From assembly GCF_004570865.1 (NCBI RefSeq), contig NZ_SPQS01000023.1, forward strand, positions 57,795 to 121,794: 64,000 bases of DNA. Reading direction: 5' to 3'. Under the pieces are notes generated by a model. It was not told where the DNA came from. It was given only the letters and a program-made list of their open reading frames with translations, and did no database searches. The DNA comes from Bradyrhizobium frederickii (lineage in GTDB: Bacteria; Pseudomonadota; Alphaproteobacteria; Rhizobiales; Xanthobacteraceae). Positions 17,032 to 25,072 of this stretch are shown here, in pieces (position 1 is the stretch's first letter; each line of letters begins with the position of its first letter). The position numbers and the translations under genes are program-made.

Positions 17032-18192
17032 TCAGCGCAAACCCAGTCCGCGGGCGATGATGCCGCGCAGCACCTCGGTGGTGCCGCCCTGGATGGTGAG
17101 TTTCGGTGCGGTCTTGATCGCGAAGTCGAGCTGCCGCTCCAGCGTCTCGCGATTGCTCGCGGTCTCCTCGACGAAGGCGGCGAGATCGCGCACGCGGTGC
17201 GGAAGCTGCTGCTCCCAGACCGTGCCGATGTCCTTGACGATGGACGCCTCGACCACCGGCTCCTTGCCGGCCTCGAGCATGCCGGCCACCGAGACCGACA
17301 TGCGCCGCATGGTGTGGAGCTGCGCGACCAGGCGCCCGATGCCTTCGGCGCTGCGTGTGTCCGGGTTGGGGCCGACCGCGCGCACCAGCTCGGTCAGCAC
17401 ATAATAGGTTTCGAGGAAACGCTCGGGGCCCGAACGCTCATAGGCGAGCTCGCTCGTCGCCTGCTTCCAGGCGCCGTCGACCTCGCCAAGCACGTGGTCG
17501 TCAGGAATGAAGTGATCGGTGAAGACGACCTCGTTGAACTCGTACTGCCCGGTGATCTGGCCGATCGGGTTCACCTTGATGCCCGGCTGCTTCATCTTGA
17601 CCAGGAACTGGGTCAGGCCGTGACGGCGGTTTTCCTTGGTCGGCGGCGAGGTCCGGAAGATCGCGATCATGTAGTCGGCGATATGCGCCGACGAGGTCCA
17701 GATCTTGGTGCCGTTGATGAGATAGCCGCCGTCGGTCTTGGTCGCGCGGGTCTTCGCGGCGAACAGATCGGAGCCCGAGTTCGGCTCGCTCATGCCGATG
17801 GCAAAGCAGACCTCGCCGCGGCAGATCCGCGGCAGGATCTCCATCTTGATATGCTCCGGCGCATATTTCAGCAGCACCGGTCCGCTCTGGCGGTCGGCGA
17901 CGAAGAAGCGCCGCGTCGGCGCGTTGGCAACGCGCATCTCCTCGGTCACGACGTAACGCTCGAGGAAGGAGCGCTCCTGGCCGCCATATTTCTTCGGCCA
18001 GGTCATCCCCAGCCAGCCCTTGGCGCCAACTCGGCGGGAAAATTCCGGCGCGTCGGTGTCCTCGCGGTTGGGCTTGTGCGGATCGAAAGTGCCGGCGGCG
18101 ATCTCCTCGGCGAGGAAGGCGCGCACTTCCTTGCGCAGCTGTTCGCACTTTTCGGGCAGGCGGATCGGATCGAAACGAAGCGCAGCGGTCAT
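17032..18192 (-). CDS. acyl-CoA dehydrogenase, catalytic subunit of a likely heteromeric pair
   Basis: The 386-residue acyl-CoA dehydrogenase has all three domains: helical N-terminus with WPKKYGGQERSFLERYVVTEE, the FAD-contact sheet EVCFAIGMSEPNSGSDLFAA and INGTKIWTSSAHIADY, and the C-terminal domain ending KLTIQGGTTEVLRGIIARG. The GGTTE glutamate is the expected catalytic base position of the family. Start ATG 18192; the gene begins 16 bp after the next acyl-CoA dehydrogenase gene ends, so they are one transcript. Adjacent pairs of this kind form alpha2beta2 enzymes on bulky CoA esters such as steroid side chains. Confidence 0.9.
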   Translation of the reverse strand: MTAALRFDPIRLPEKCEQLRKEVRAFLAEEIAAGTFDPHKPNREDTDAPEFSRRVGAKGWLGMTWPKKYGGQERSFLERYVVTEEMRVANAPTRRFFVADRQSGPVLLKYAPEHIKMEILPRICRGEVCFAIGMSEPNSGSDLFAAKTRATKTDGGYLINGTKIWTSSAHIADYMIAIFRTSPPTKENRRHGLTQFLVKMKQPGIKVNPIGQITGQYEFNEVVFTDHFIPDDHVLGEVDGAWKQATSELAYERSGPERFLETYYVLTELVRAVGPNPDTRSAEGIGRLVAQLHTMRRMSVSVAGMLEAGKEPVVEASIVKDIGTVWEQQLPHRVRDLAAFVEETASNRETLERQLDFAIKTAPKLTIQGGTTEVLRGIIARGLGLR

Positions 18193-18208
18193 GTGTTTCT
18201 CTCCCCGA

Positions 18209-19273
18209 TCAGCGCGACGCCACGAGCGGCCACAATTCGTCGGCGCCGCGATTTGCCACCAGCTTGCCGAGCTCGACGGCCCAATGGCTCTCCGAGCCGA
18301 AGTCGTCGCGCCAGGCCAGCGCCCGCAGCGAATAGCGGTGCAGGATGTGCTCGATGGTGAAGCCGATCGCGCCGTGCACCTGATGCGCGATGGCGCCGCC
18401 TTTTTCGGCCGCTTCCGCGCAGCGAATCTTTGCGGAGGCCGCTTCGAGATAGACCTCGTCATTGAACGTCTTGGCGTTCGCGATGGCATCGGCGGCGGAT
18501 GTCGCGGCCGCAAGCGCGGCTGCGGATTCGCCGGCGAGACGCGCCAGATTGTGCTGCACGGCCTGGAATTTCGAGATCTTCTTCTCGAAGGCGACACGCT
18601 CGTTGGAATAGCGCACGGAGATGTCGAGCATCGATTCCAGCGCGCCCGCGATCTGCAGGCTGCGCGCAACGCCGCCCATCAGCATCAGCGTGGTCTGGTC
18701 AAAGCCCTTCGGCGCGGGCTTGAGCGTGACGGGCTGGACCTTGTCGAGCGTCACGGTATCGCTGTGGTCGTAGCCGACATTGAGGCCGGATTCGATCCGG
18801 GCCTTGGCTCCAACGACCAGCGCGATCGCGACGCCGTCCTTGCCATGCGCCAGCACCGCGAAATGCTTCGCCGCCTTGGCAAAAGGCACGCCGCGGGCGC
18901 GGCCGGAGAGCGAGCCGTCGGCATCGAGGGTGATGCGATCCCTGGGGCTTGCCGGCAGCACCGTCATCTCGCCCTCGGGCGATGCGATCTTCGCCTGCGC
19001 CAGCAGCCAGCCCGCGAGCATGGTCTCGGCCAGGGGAACCGCGACGGCGAAACGGCCGGCGGCGTTCAGCAGCGCAAAACCGTCGGCCAGGCTCGCGCCG
19101 GAGCCGCCGAGTTCATCGGGCACCCAGGACAATGGCAGGCCGGCCTCGCTCAGCGCCTGCCACAGCGGCGCCTGCCACGCGCCCTTCTTGTCGTTGTTGA
19201 TGGTTTGCGGATCGGCGAGATCGGCGAAGATCTTCTCCGCGGTCTCGACGACGATGTTGTCACTCTCCGCCAC
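18209..19273 (-). CDS. acyl-CoA dehydrogenase-like protein lacking the usual catalytic Glu motif
   Basis: A 354-residue acyl-CoA dehydrogenase-fold protein. It has LPLSWVPDELGGSGASLADG near the N-terminus and the helical C-terminal domain RVAFEKKISKFQAVQHNLARL, then HQVHGAIGFTIEHILHRY and WAVELGKLVA. The GGTxE segment that carries the catalytic base is missing, and the middle FAD-contact motifs are weak. This is what is known for the non-catalytic partner in heterotetrameric acyl-CoA dehydrogenases. GTG 19273 with GGGGAA upstream is chosen; an upstream extension to 19414 has no support. Confidence 0.83.
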   Translation of the reverse strand: MAESDNIVVETAEKIFADLADPQTINNDKKGAWQAPLWQALSEAGLPLSWVPDELGGSGASLADGFALLNAAGRFAVAVPLAETMLAGWLLAQAKIASPEGEMTVLPASPRDRITLDADGSLSGRARGVPFAKAAKHFAVLAHGKDGVAIALVVGAKARIESGLNVGYDHSDTVTLDKVQPVTLKPAPKGFDQTTLMLMGGVARSLQIAGALESMLDISVRYSNERVAFEKKISKFQAVQHNLARLAGESAAALAAATSAADAIANAKTFNDEVYLEAASAKIRCAEAAEKGGAIAHQVHGAIGFTIEHILHRYSLRALAWRDDFGSESHWAVELGKLVANRGADELWPLVASR

Positions 19274-19420
19274 AGCGTTCCCCGTGTTTTGCCGTTGGCG
19301 CGTCCCGCCAGGCCAAGCGGGCGCGCAGGTCTTCTTGCGCCCGATGATCCGAAAAAGCCATGGCCCTGACAAGCGTTGATCGCAGGTCAACCTGCGGCGC
19401 GGGCATGGGCGCAAGCTAAT

Positions 19421-19463
19421 TCCGCTTAGCGGAGTTTGCTTGATTTGCAGGGCGCCGCAAACT
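19421..19463. promoter_or_regulatory. nested inverted repeats between the acyl-CoA dehydrogenase pair and the SDR gene
   Basis: TCCGC-TTA-GCGGA at 19421-19433 is followed by AGTTTGC at about 19433-19439 and its complement GCAAACT at about 19457-19463. The divergent promoters must lie in this 237-bp region, so one of these could be a regulator site. No adjacent regulator gene is present. Low-confidence assignment based on symmetry only. Confidence 0.35.
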
Positions 19464-19510
19464 CGCTAAACAAGGCGCGAAAGATCAGAGCCACGGGGAA
19501 GGAAATCAGG

Positions 19511-20296
19511 ATGGCCAAGGACAATCTGTGCGCAATCGTGACGGGGTCTGCCTCCGGGCTCGGCGCGGCGACGGCCGAAATTCTGGCGCGCAGCGGGGCG
19601 CGCCTCGTCATCAACTATTCGTCGAGCCAGAAGGAGGCCGAGGCCACCGCGGACATCTGCCGCAAGGCCGGCGCCGCGGAGGTGCTGGTCGCGCAGGGCG
19701 ACGTTTCAAAGGACGAGGATTGCCGCAAGATCGTCGCGGCCGCCAGCGGATGGGGCCGGCTCGATATCCTCGTCAACAATGCCGGCACCACCAAGCATGT
19801 CGCTCATGCCGATCTCGACGGATTGTCGGCCGAGGATTTCCAGCGGGTCTATGGCGTCAACACCATCGGCCCGTTCCAGATGGTGCGGGCCGCGCGCAGC
19901 CTGCTCGAGGCCGGCGCCAAGGCCTCGGGGCGGCCCTCCGCCGTGGTCAACGTGTCCTCGGTTGCCGGCATCAGCGGCGTCGGCTCGTCGATCGCCTACG
20001 CCGCCAGCAAGGGTGCGCTCAACACCATGACGCTGTCGCTGTCGCGCGCGCTGGCGCCGCTGATCCGCGTCAACACCGTTTGCCCCGGCTATATCGACAC
20101 GCCCTGGTTCACCAAGGGCCGCGGCGAGGCCGGCGCCAAGCAGGTGCGCGACAGCGTGGTGGCGAAGGTGCCGCTGAAGGTTGCTTCAAGCGCCGAGGAC
20201 ATCGCGCAGCTCGTCTGCTTCCTGGCGATGCCGGCCTCCAGCAACATGACCGGCGAGGTCGTGCGCATGGACGCGGGGATGCATTTGATTACGTGA
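19511..20296 (+). CDS. short-chain dehydrogenase/reductase
   Basis: The 261-residue classical SDR has the nucleotide-binding TGSASGLG at 11-18, NNAG at 89-92, catalytic Ser150 (VVNVSSVAG), Tyr163 and Lys167 (YAASK), and CPGYIDTPWF after the active site. The basic/neutral residues after the second strand (NYSSSQKEA) suggest NADP preference, which is weak evidence. It is divergent from the acyl-CoA dehydrogenase pair and may supply a hydroxyacyl-CoA oxidation step. ATG 19511 has GGAAGG upstream; an earlier start at 19436 lacks one. Confidence 0.88.
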   Translation: MAKDNLCAIVTGSASGLGAATAEILARSGARLVINYSSSQKEAEATADICRKAGAAEVLVAQGDVSKDEDCRKIVAAASGWGRLDILVNNAGTTKHVAHADLDGLSAEDFQRVYGVNTIGPFQMVRAARSLLEAGAKASGRPSAVVNVSSVAGISGVGSSIAYAASKGALNTMTLSLSRALAPLIRVNTVCPGYIDTPWFTKGRGEAGAKQVRDSVVAKVPLKVASSAEDIAQLVCFLAMPASSNMTGEVVRMDAGMHLIT

Positions 20297-20343
20297 ATGA
20301 AGTGTCTTGCCGCAGTGAGCTCCGCTGGTGCGGCAAATGCAGG

Positions 20344-20508
20344 TGTCGTCCCCGCCTAGTGCGCGATTGCGCACGGGGCGCGGGGATCCATAACCATAGG
20401 GAGAAGTTTGGCGAAGACTCGGAGTGATCAGTCTTCGCCAAACCACCTCCTGTGGTTATGGATCCCGGATCTGCGCGCGCTTAGGGCGCGCTTGTCCGGG
20501 ACGACACC
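20344..20508. repeat. family C palindromic repeat with an extra inner stem
   Basis: Outer arms TGTCGTCCCCG and CGGGACGACA, middle arms GGGGATCCATAACCA and TGGTTATGGATCCC. In the centre is a 15-bp stem AGTTTGGCGAAGACT / AGTCTTCGCCAAACC. Related blocks lie at 44429, 54499 and 56938. It fills the convergent junction between the SDR gene and the GlsB-like gene. Confidence 0.87.
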
Positions 20509-20554
20509 GAGTTGGTTGATAGGTCCCGCCACGACGCGACGAAGCGACGAAGCG

Positions 20555-20827
20555 CTACCCCTTGATCACGCCGCTTGTCACCAGCCGGTGCCAGATGAAC
20601 AGCACCACCACCGCGCCGATCGTGGCCATGATGAAGCCGGCGCCCTGGTCGGGACTGTAATGGCCGATGGCCTGGCCGATGAAGGTCGCCAGAAACGCGC
20701 CGGCGATGCCGAGAATGGTGGTGAGGATGAAGCTGCTCGGATTGTTCGGCCCGGGCGCCAGCCAGCGCGCGATGAGGCCGGCAATGAAGCCGACAACGAT
20801 GATCCACAACAGGCCGCCCATGCTCAT
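20555..20827 (-). CDS. GlsB/YeaQ/YmgE-family stress-response membrane protein
   Basis: A 90-residue protein with three hydrophobic helices (LLWIIVVGFIAGLIARWLAP, ILTTILGIAGAFLATFIG, GFIMATIGAVVVLFIWHRLV) and the family's typical GxxAGxIARxLxPG near the start. Transglycosylase-associated/GlsB proteins are small inner-membrane proteins induced by envelope or general stress; the molecular role is not known. The start is preceded by GGGGAGC. Gene neighbours do not add a function. Confidence 0.88.
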   Translation of the reverse strand: MSMGGLLWIIVVGFIAGLIARWLAPGPNNPSSFILTTILGIAGAFLATFIGQAIGHYSPDQGAGFIMATIGAVVVLFIWHRLVTSGVIKG

Positions 20828-20869
20828 GAGTGTGCTCCCCTTCCCGAAAGCGCGTCGATCAAGGTTGGA

Positions 20870-21451
20870 TTAGAGTCTGCCCGAGAGTTCGTTCTCGGTC
20901 GGCAGGCGTCCGTCCGGCGTCAGATGATCGACCACCTGCGGCAGATACTGGCTGAGGCCGTTGAGCAACTCCTCGCGCGACAGGCCGCTTTGGGCGGACA
21001 GGCTCTCGATCTGGTCGGCGCCGAGTGCGCTGGCAAGATCGCCCGGCGCGATCGGCTTGTTCTCGCCCTTGCCGACCCAGGAACTCGCAGCGTCGCCGTG
21101 GCCGCCCTGCTGCAACTGGTTGAGAAGGTCGCCGAGGCCGCCGCTGAGCACGGTGCCGGCCGCGCCGCCCGCGAGCAGGCCGCCGAGACCGCCTTTGAGC
21201 AGGCCTCCGAGACCGCCAAGACCGCCGCTATCGGCGGTGTTCGTGTTTACCGGTGGAGGCGCCGGCGTCGGCGACGGTTGCGGTGCCGTACCGGATTGGT
21301 TCGCGGTCATGTGCTTGAAAGCCTTCCAGGCGAGCAGACCGAGCAGCGCCATGGTCATCGGGGACATGCCGCCGGAGGATTTCTCCGTGCTCGGCGTAGA
21401 GGGGCCGCGCGGGCCGTTCTGCATGCCGTTGAGGACGTCGAGTAGACCCAT
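20870..21451 (-). CDS. YidB-family (DUF937) protein
   Basis: The 193-residue product has an N-terminal GLLDVLNGM segment and a short hydrophobic helix (MTMALLGLLAWKAFKHM, about 32-48). A Pro/Thr-rich linker leads to a Gly/Leu repeat stretch (GGLGGLGGLLKGGLGGLLAGG). The C-terminal DUF937-like domain contains LASALGADQIESLSAQSGLS and NGLSQYLPQVVDHLTPDGRL. The function of this family is not established. The Gly-Leu tract is notable low-complexity sequence. It lies 42 bp upstream of the GlsB-like gene in the same direction. Confidence 0.85.
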   Translation of the reverse strand: MGLLDVLNGMQNGPRGPSTPSTEKSSGGMSPMTMALLGLLAWKAFKHMTANQSGTAPQPSPTPAPPPVNTNTADSGGLGGLGGLLKGGLGGLLAGGAAGTVLSGGLGDLLNQLQQGGHGDAASSWVGKGENKPIAPGDLASALGADQIESLSAQSGLSREELLNGLSQYLPQVVDHLTPDGRLPTENELSGRL

Positions 21452-21611
21452 GGTGCTCTCCTTTGGCGTCTCGTTCGGCGAGTGCTCGCCGCCGATTGCC
21501 CCGGGGCGAAAACATATGGGGCCGTCATGACCGTTACAAGTCGGCTGCGACGCGATTGGTTGCAGGCCTCGCCTCTGCTATCGAAGGCAGGACGTTCAGG
21601 GAGCAGGCTCA

Positions 21612-22619
21612 GTGGTTGTGGATCGACCGATCGTGGTGGCCGGCGCCGGCGCCATCGGCTGTTTCGTCGGCGGCATGCTGGCGGCCGGCGGCCGCCGCGT
21701 CGCGCTGCTGGTGCGGCCGCGGGTGAAGACCGAGATCGAGCGGTTCGGCCTGCGGCTGACCGATTTGGACGGCTCCGAGAAGAAGCTCAGTGCAGGCCAG
21801 CTCGCGCTGTCGGAGGATCCTGCGATCTTCCACAGTGCCGGCATCGTGCTGGTCACGGTGAAGAGCGCCGATACCGCCGCCGTCGTGGAGCAGATCGCGC
21901 AGCATGCGCCCGAGGATGCCGTCATCGTGTCGCTCCAGAACGGTATCGGCAATGTCGCGGTGCTGCGCGAGCGTCTCGGCGGCCGCCGCGTGCTCGCCGG
22001 GATGGTGCCGTTCAACGTGATCGCGATGGGCGAGGGCCGTTTCCATCGCTCGACCTCCGGCGACATCCATATCGGCGAGGATGCCGAGAACACGGCCACG
22101 GCGCTCTCGGTGCCTGGCCTTGCGCTACGCGCGAGCGCGGACATCACCGGCGTGCAATGGGGCAAGCTGATCATCAATCTGAACAACGCGCTCAGCGCGC
22201 TCTCGGACATGCCGCTCGCCGCGCAACTGGCCGACCGCGACTGGCGCAGGCTGTTCGCCGACCAGATGGCGGAGGGACTTGCCGCGCTGAAGGCCGCCGG
22301 CATCACGCCGGTGTCGTCGACGCCGATCCCGATGAGCTGGTCTCCGACCTTGCTGCGGCTGCCGGATGCGATCTTCAACGCGATCCTGGGGCGGACCATG
22401 AAGATCGACCCCGAGGCGCGCTCCTCGATGTGGCAGGACCTGAAACAGGGCCGCAAGACCGAGATCGACTATCTCCAGGGCGCAGTGATCGCGCTCGCCG
22501 AGCAAAACCGTGTCGAGGTGCCGCTGATGCGCCGTATTGTTGCGCTGATCAGGGAGGTCGAGGCGGCCGGCAACGGACCGCCGCGCCTGACGCCGCCGCA
22601 GATTCGGGGCGTGGCTTGA
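21612..22619 (+). CDS. ketopantoate reductase family (PanE-like) oxidoreductase
   Basis: The product is 335 residues. The N-terminal Rossmann motif GAGAIGCFVGG lies at about 10-20, VSLQNGIGNVAVLRERLGG is the family NG segment, VQWGKLIINLNNALSAL carries the catalytic Lys/Asn region, and DYLQGAVIALAEQNRVEVPL the C-terminal helix. The start is GTG 21612. Catabolic and biosynthetic PanE-like proteins are hard to tell apart. Another relative lies at 35268, and the two diverge strongly, so at most one is likely to make pantoate. Confidence 0.82.
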   Translation: MVVDRPIVVAGAGAIGCFVGGMLAAGGRRVALLVRPRVKTEIERFGLRLTDLDGSEKKLSAGQLALSEDPAIFHSAGIVLVTVKSADTAAVVEQIAQHAPEDAVIVSLQNGIGNVAVLRERLGGRRVLAGMVPFNVIAMGEGRFHRSTSGDIHIGEDAENTATALSVPGLALRASADITGVQWGKLIINLNNALSALSDMPLAAQLADRDWRRLFADQMAEGLAALKAAGITPVSSTPIPMSWSPTLLRLPDAIFNAILGRTMKIDPEARSSMWQDLKQGRKTEIDYLQGAVIALAEQNRVEVPLMRRIVALIREVEAAGNGPPRLTPPQIRGVA

Positions 22620-22635
22620 GGACGAGGAGGGCGCG

Positions 22636-22851
22636 ATGAAGCGTTGTTGGATGCTGGGACTCGCGCTGGCGACGCTCTGCGGCATGTCGACGCTGGTCCA
22701 TGCAAGGCCACCGACAGTCCAGAACTCTCCCGGCTATGATGCGCGATTGCAGGAGAGCCGCAAGGTGCTGAGTGGGGCGCCGGCGACCGTAGCGCCTGCG
22801 GATGCGCCGGTGACCAAACCGAAGCACCGCAAGAAGAAGCGCGCTAACTGA
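22636..22851 (+). CDS. small exported protein of unknown function
   Basis: The 71-residue protein has an N-terminal signal peptide (MKRCWMLGLALATLCGMSTL, cut probably after VHA) and a very basic C-terminus ending KPKHRKKKRAN. It begins 16 bp after the PanE-like gene with GAGGAGG upstream, so probably the same transcript. No domain recognised. Confidence 0.6.
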   Translation: MKRCWMLGLALATLCGMSTLVHARPPTVQNSPGYDARLQESRKVLSGAPATVAPADAPVTKPKHRKKKRAN

Positions 22852-22864
22852 GGCGCGACGCTCT

Positions 22865-22956
22865 CGTAGGGTGGGCAAAGCGAAGCGTGCCCACCGACTC
22901 TCTCAATCACAATCAAATGGTGGGCACGGCGCTACGCGCCTTTGCCCCCACCCTAC
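22865..22956. repeat. family A palindromic repeat
   Basis: Outer arms CGTAGGGTGGGCAAAG and CTTTGCCCCCACCCTAC, inner CGTGCCCACC and GGTGGGCACG, with an insertion of C in the right arm. Fills the convergent junction between the small exported protein and the next minus-strand gene. Confidence 0.87.
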
Positions 22957-22972
22957 AAGTCAGTGCGAAGGC

Positions 22973-23593
22973 TCACCCCTTCTTCGCAGGCTTGCTCGGC
23001 GTCGGGCTGAACAGCTTCTTCAGGTCGTTCAAGCTTTCCGACAGCCGCGGCCATTCGCAGGAGAAGGAGCCCTTGGTGCAGGGCGCGCCTTTTCGCTGGC
23101 CGACGGCCTGCTGCACCTTCGGCCGCTCGACCGGCACCGGCACGCGCTCGACTTCGGTTCTCAATGCGACCTGCTGGATCTGCCGCGCCTGTTGCTCCTG
23201 CTGCTCGCGTTGCTGACGCGCGGTCGCCTGCGCCGCTTCGTTGTTGCGGCGCTCCTTGGCGAGATAGGCGGTATAGGCTTCGTCGATCTTCTTCTGTTCC
23301 TCCGGCGTCGGATTGGGGCCGGCGATGTCGAAGGTGCGATCCTGCAGGAAGTCGTAATAGGAATAGCCGCCGCCCGGCTTGCGGCGGCCGGCGAACTTGG
23401 CGTTGCAATCGGCAAGCGCGGATGTCTTCTCGGCCTTGCTCGCGGCCTTCTCGGCGGCGTCGGCGCATTCCTCGAAATCGACCGGCGCGCGCTTCCACCA
23501 TTGCGCCTGGGCATGCGGCAACGTCAGCAGAAAAAATCCTGCCGCGGTGACGGGAAACAGCGCCGCACGACGCAATGCGATCACGGACGACAT
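22973..23593 (-). CDS. exported protein of unknown function with a Gln/Arg-rich central segment
   Basis: The product is 206 residues with a signal peptide (ALFPVTAAGFFLLTLPHAQA, cut about residue 30). DFEECADAAEKAASKAEKTS and LADCNAKFAGRRKPGGGYSY follow, with two Cys that could pair. Residues about 115-145 are Gln/Ala/Arg-rich (a likely coiled coil), and the end holds another Cys pair (APCTKGSFSCEW). No family is recognised; similar proteins are seen widely in Bradyrhizobiaceae as I recall. Probably periplasmic. Confidence 0.65.
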   Translation of the reverse strand: MSSVIALRRAALFPVTAAGFFLLTLPHAQAQWWKRAPVDFEECADAAEKAASKAEKTSALADCNAKFAGRRKPGGGYSYYDFLQDRTFDIAGPNPTPEEQKKIDEAYTAYLAKERRNNEAAQATARQQREQQEQQARQIQQVALRTEVERVPVPVERPKVQQAVGQRKGAPCTKGSFSCEWPRLSESLNDLKKLFSPTPSKPAKKG

Positions 23594-23907
23594 TCTACGA
23601 GAGCATTCCTTGCAAGACTCAACCCAAACTGAGTCGAGCCGGATTTTTGCCTCTTTATCGCCGGCTTGTCACCCGTGGAACCCGGAAATTTCATGGCTGG
23701 GATGCTGACATTTTATTCTTGACGTGGCGCAGGAGTCACAGCCTCGCGATGGCCGGCTGCTACACTTCGCCTTGCGGGCGCCTCACCTGAGGCGATGCCA
23801 ATAACACTCGGGCGAGCGCGCGGCGTGGATGAAGGAAGGGCGCGCCTTCCGGATTTGGCCGGCGAAGGCGCGGGCGAACGCCGAGCAGGAAAGAAGGATC
23901 CAAGGAT
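23594..23907. other. non-coding region before the RraA-family gene
   Basis: The 314 bases hold no credible gene. Two small inverted repeats are seen: GCCTCACCTGAGGC at about 23780 and GGAAGG-GCGCG-CCTTCC at about 23834-23850. AAGGAT lies just before the ATG at 23908. No operator is recognised. Confidence 0.5.
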
Positions 23908-24546
23908 ATGACGATCACCATCGCCGCGAACAGCGTGCCGAAGCCGCCGGCCGAGATCATCGAGGGTTTTCGGAATGCGCCGACCTCGGTCATTTCAGAC
24001 AATCTCGCCCGGCTGCCGGGCGCGGTCGGGCTGAAACCCTATCATCGCGGCGGCAAGCTGGTGGGCACGGCCTTCACCGTGCGCACCCGTCCCGGCGACA
24101 ATCTCGCCATCCACCGCGCGCTCGATCTGGTCGGACCCGGCGACGTCATCGTGGTCGACGGCGGCGGCGACGAGACGCGGGCGCTGGTCGGCGAGATCAT
24201 GAAGAACATCGCGCAATGGCGAAAGGCCGAAGGCTATGTGATCGACGGCGCCATCCGCGACGTCGCCGCGTTTGCGGCCGACGACTTTCCCTGCTACGCC
24301 CGCGCCGTGATCCATCGCGGTCCCTACAAGAACGGTCCGGGCGAGATCAACGTGCCTGTGTCGATCGGCGGCAGCGTGATTGCGCCCGGTGACATCGTGG
24401 TCGGCGACGAGGACGGGGTGGTGTCGTTTCCCGCCGCGGGCGCCGCGGCGCTGCTGCAAGCCGTGCGCGCCCAGGTCGCGCGCGAGGAGGAGACCCTGAA
24501 GGCGATCCGCGAGGGCCGCTACCAGGGCTCTTACGGCAAGTCCTGA
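23908..24546 (+). CDS. RraA / 4-hydroxy-4-methyl-2-oxoglutarate aldolase family protein
   Basis: A 212-residue member of the RraA-like family. Landmarks are TSVISDNLARLPGA, GTAFTVRTRPGDNLAIHRAL, VDGGGDETRALVGEIM, VIDGAIRDVAAF (the R-D pair that binds the divalent metal in aldolase members) and VVGDEDGVVSFP. Many family members are aldolases or decarboxylases acting on oxoacids from aromatic degradation; others bind RNase E. The cupin and TctC-type neighbours favour a catabolic role. Function beyond family is inferred. Confidence 0.8.
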   Translation: MTITIAANSVPKPPAEIIEGFRNAPTSVISDNLARLPGAVGLKPYHRGGKLVGTAFTVRTRPGDNLAIHRALDLVGPGDVIVVDGGGDETRALVGEIMKNIAQWRKAEGYVIDGAIRDVAAFAADDFPCYARAVIHRGPYKNGPGEINVPVSIGGSVIAPGDIVVGDEDGVVSFPAAGAAALLQAVRAQVAREEETLKAIREGRYQGSYGKS

Positions 24547-24573
24547 TCCGACGACCACAAAGGGGAGAATGGC

Positions 24574-24945
24574 GTGAGCCAGAAGGACGAATTCCACAAC
24601 ATCGATGATCCCAGCGACGGCCTGTTCCGCGAGCTCGCCGCCGGCGTGACCACGCGCATCTTCTCCGGCGAGCAGGCGATGCTGTCGGTGGTGACGCTGG
24701 CGCCGCATGCGCAGGGCACGCTGCACCATCATCCCGAGGAGCAATGGGGCGTGCTGCTGGACGGCTCCGCCATCCGCGTTCAGGGCGATGAGGAAATTCC
24801 GGTGAAGAAGGGCGATTTCTGGCGCACGCCGGGCAACGTGCCGCACACCATGCGCGCCGGCGCCGATGGGGCCCGGGTGCTGGACATTTTCAGTCCGCCT
24901 CGGCCAGAATACAAGAAAGCGGGGTCGGGCTTCGGCACGCGCTGA
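24574..24945 (+). CDS. cupin-domain protein
   Basis: The 123-residue single-domain cupin has the first motif LHHHPEEQWGVLLDG (metal ligands His, His, Glu region) and the second motif TPGNVPHTMRAG. The start is GTG 24574 with AAAGGGGAG upstream. It lies 27 bp after the RraA-family gene and is probably co-transcribed. Single-domain cupins of this size may be enzymes or ligand sensors; the substrate is unknown. Confidence 0.85.
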   Translation: MSQKDEFHNIDDPSDGLFRELAAGVTTRIFSGEQAMLSVVTLAPHAQGTLHHHPEEQWGVLLDGSAIRVQGDEEIPVKKGDFWRTPGNVPHTMRAGADGARVLDIFSPPRPEYKKAGSGFGTR

Positions 24946-24972
24946 AGCGCTTTGCGTTTCAGGTTATTTCTT

Positions 24973-25021
24973 GAGCATGATCTTATCGGAAAACCGCTGC
25001 ACGTTTTTCCGGATCAAGCTC
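24973..25021. repeat. family H palindromic repeat (GAGCATGATC type)
   Basis: GAGCATGATC and GGATCAAGCTC arms flank CGGAAAACCG and TTTTTCCGG, giving an imperfect 49-bp palindrome. I recall this GAGCATGATC element as a common intergenic repeat in Bradyrhizobiaceae. It lies between the cupin gene and the TctC-type gene. Confidence 0.75.
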
Positions 25022-25072
25022 CAGCGCCAAAGAGCAAAAAGAGCCGGGCGCTGACATCAAAGGGAGGGGACC

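Noticed and set aside
21612..22619. Assignment as the pantothenate-pathway panE
   Set aside because: A second relative at 35268 exists, and no pantothenate genes are nearby. A family name is all that is supported.
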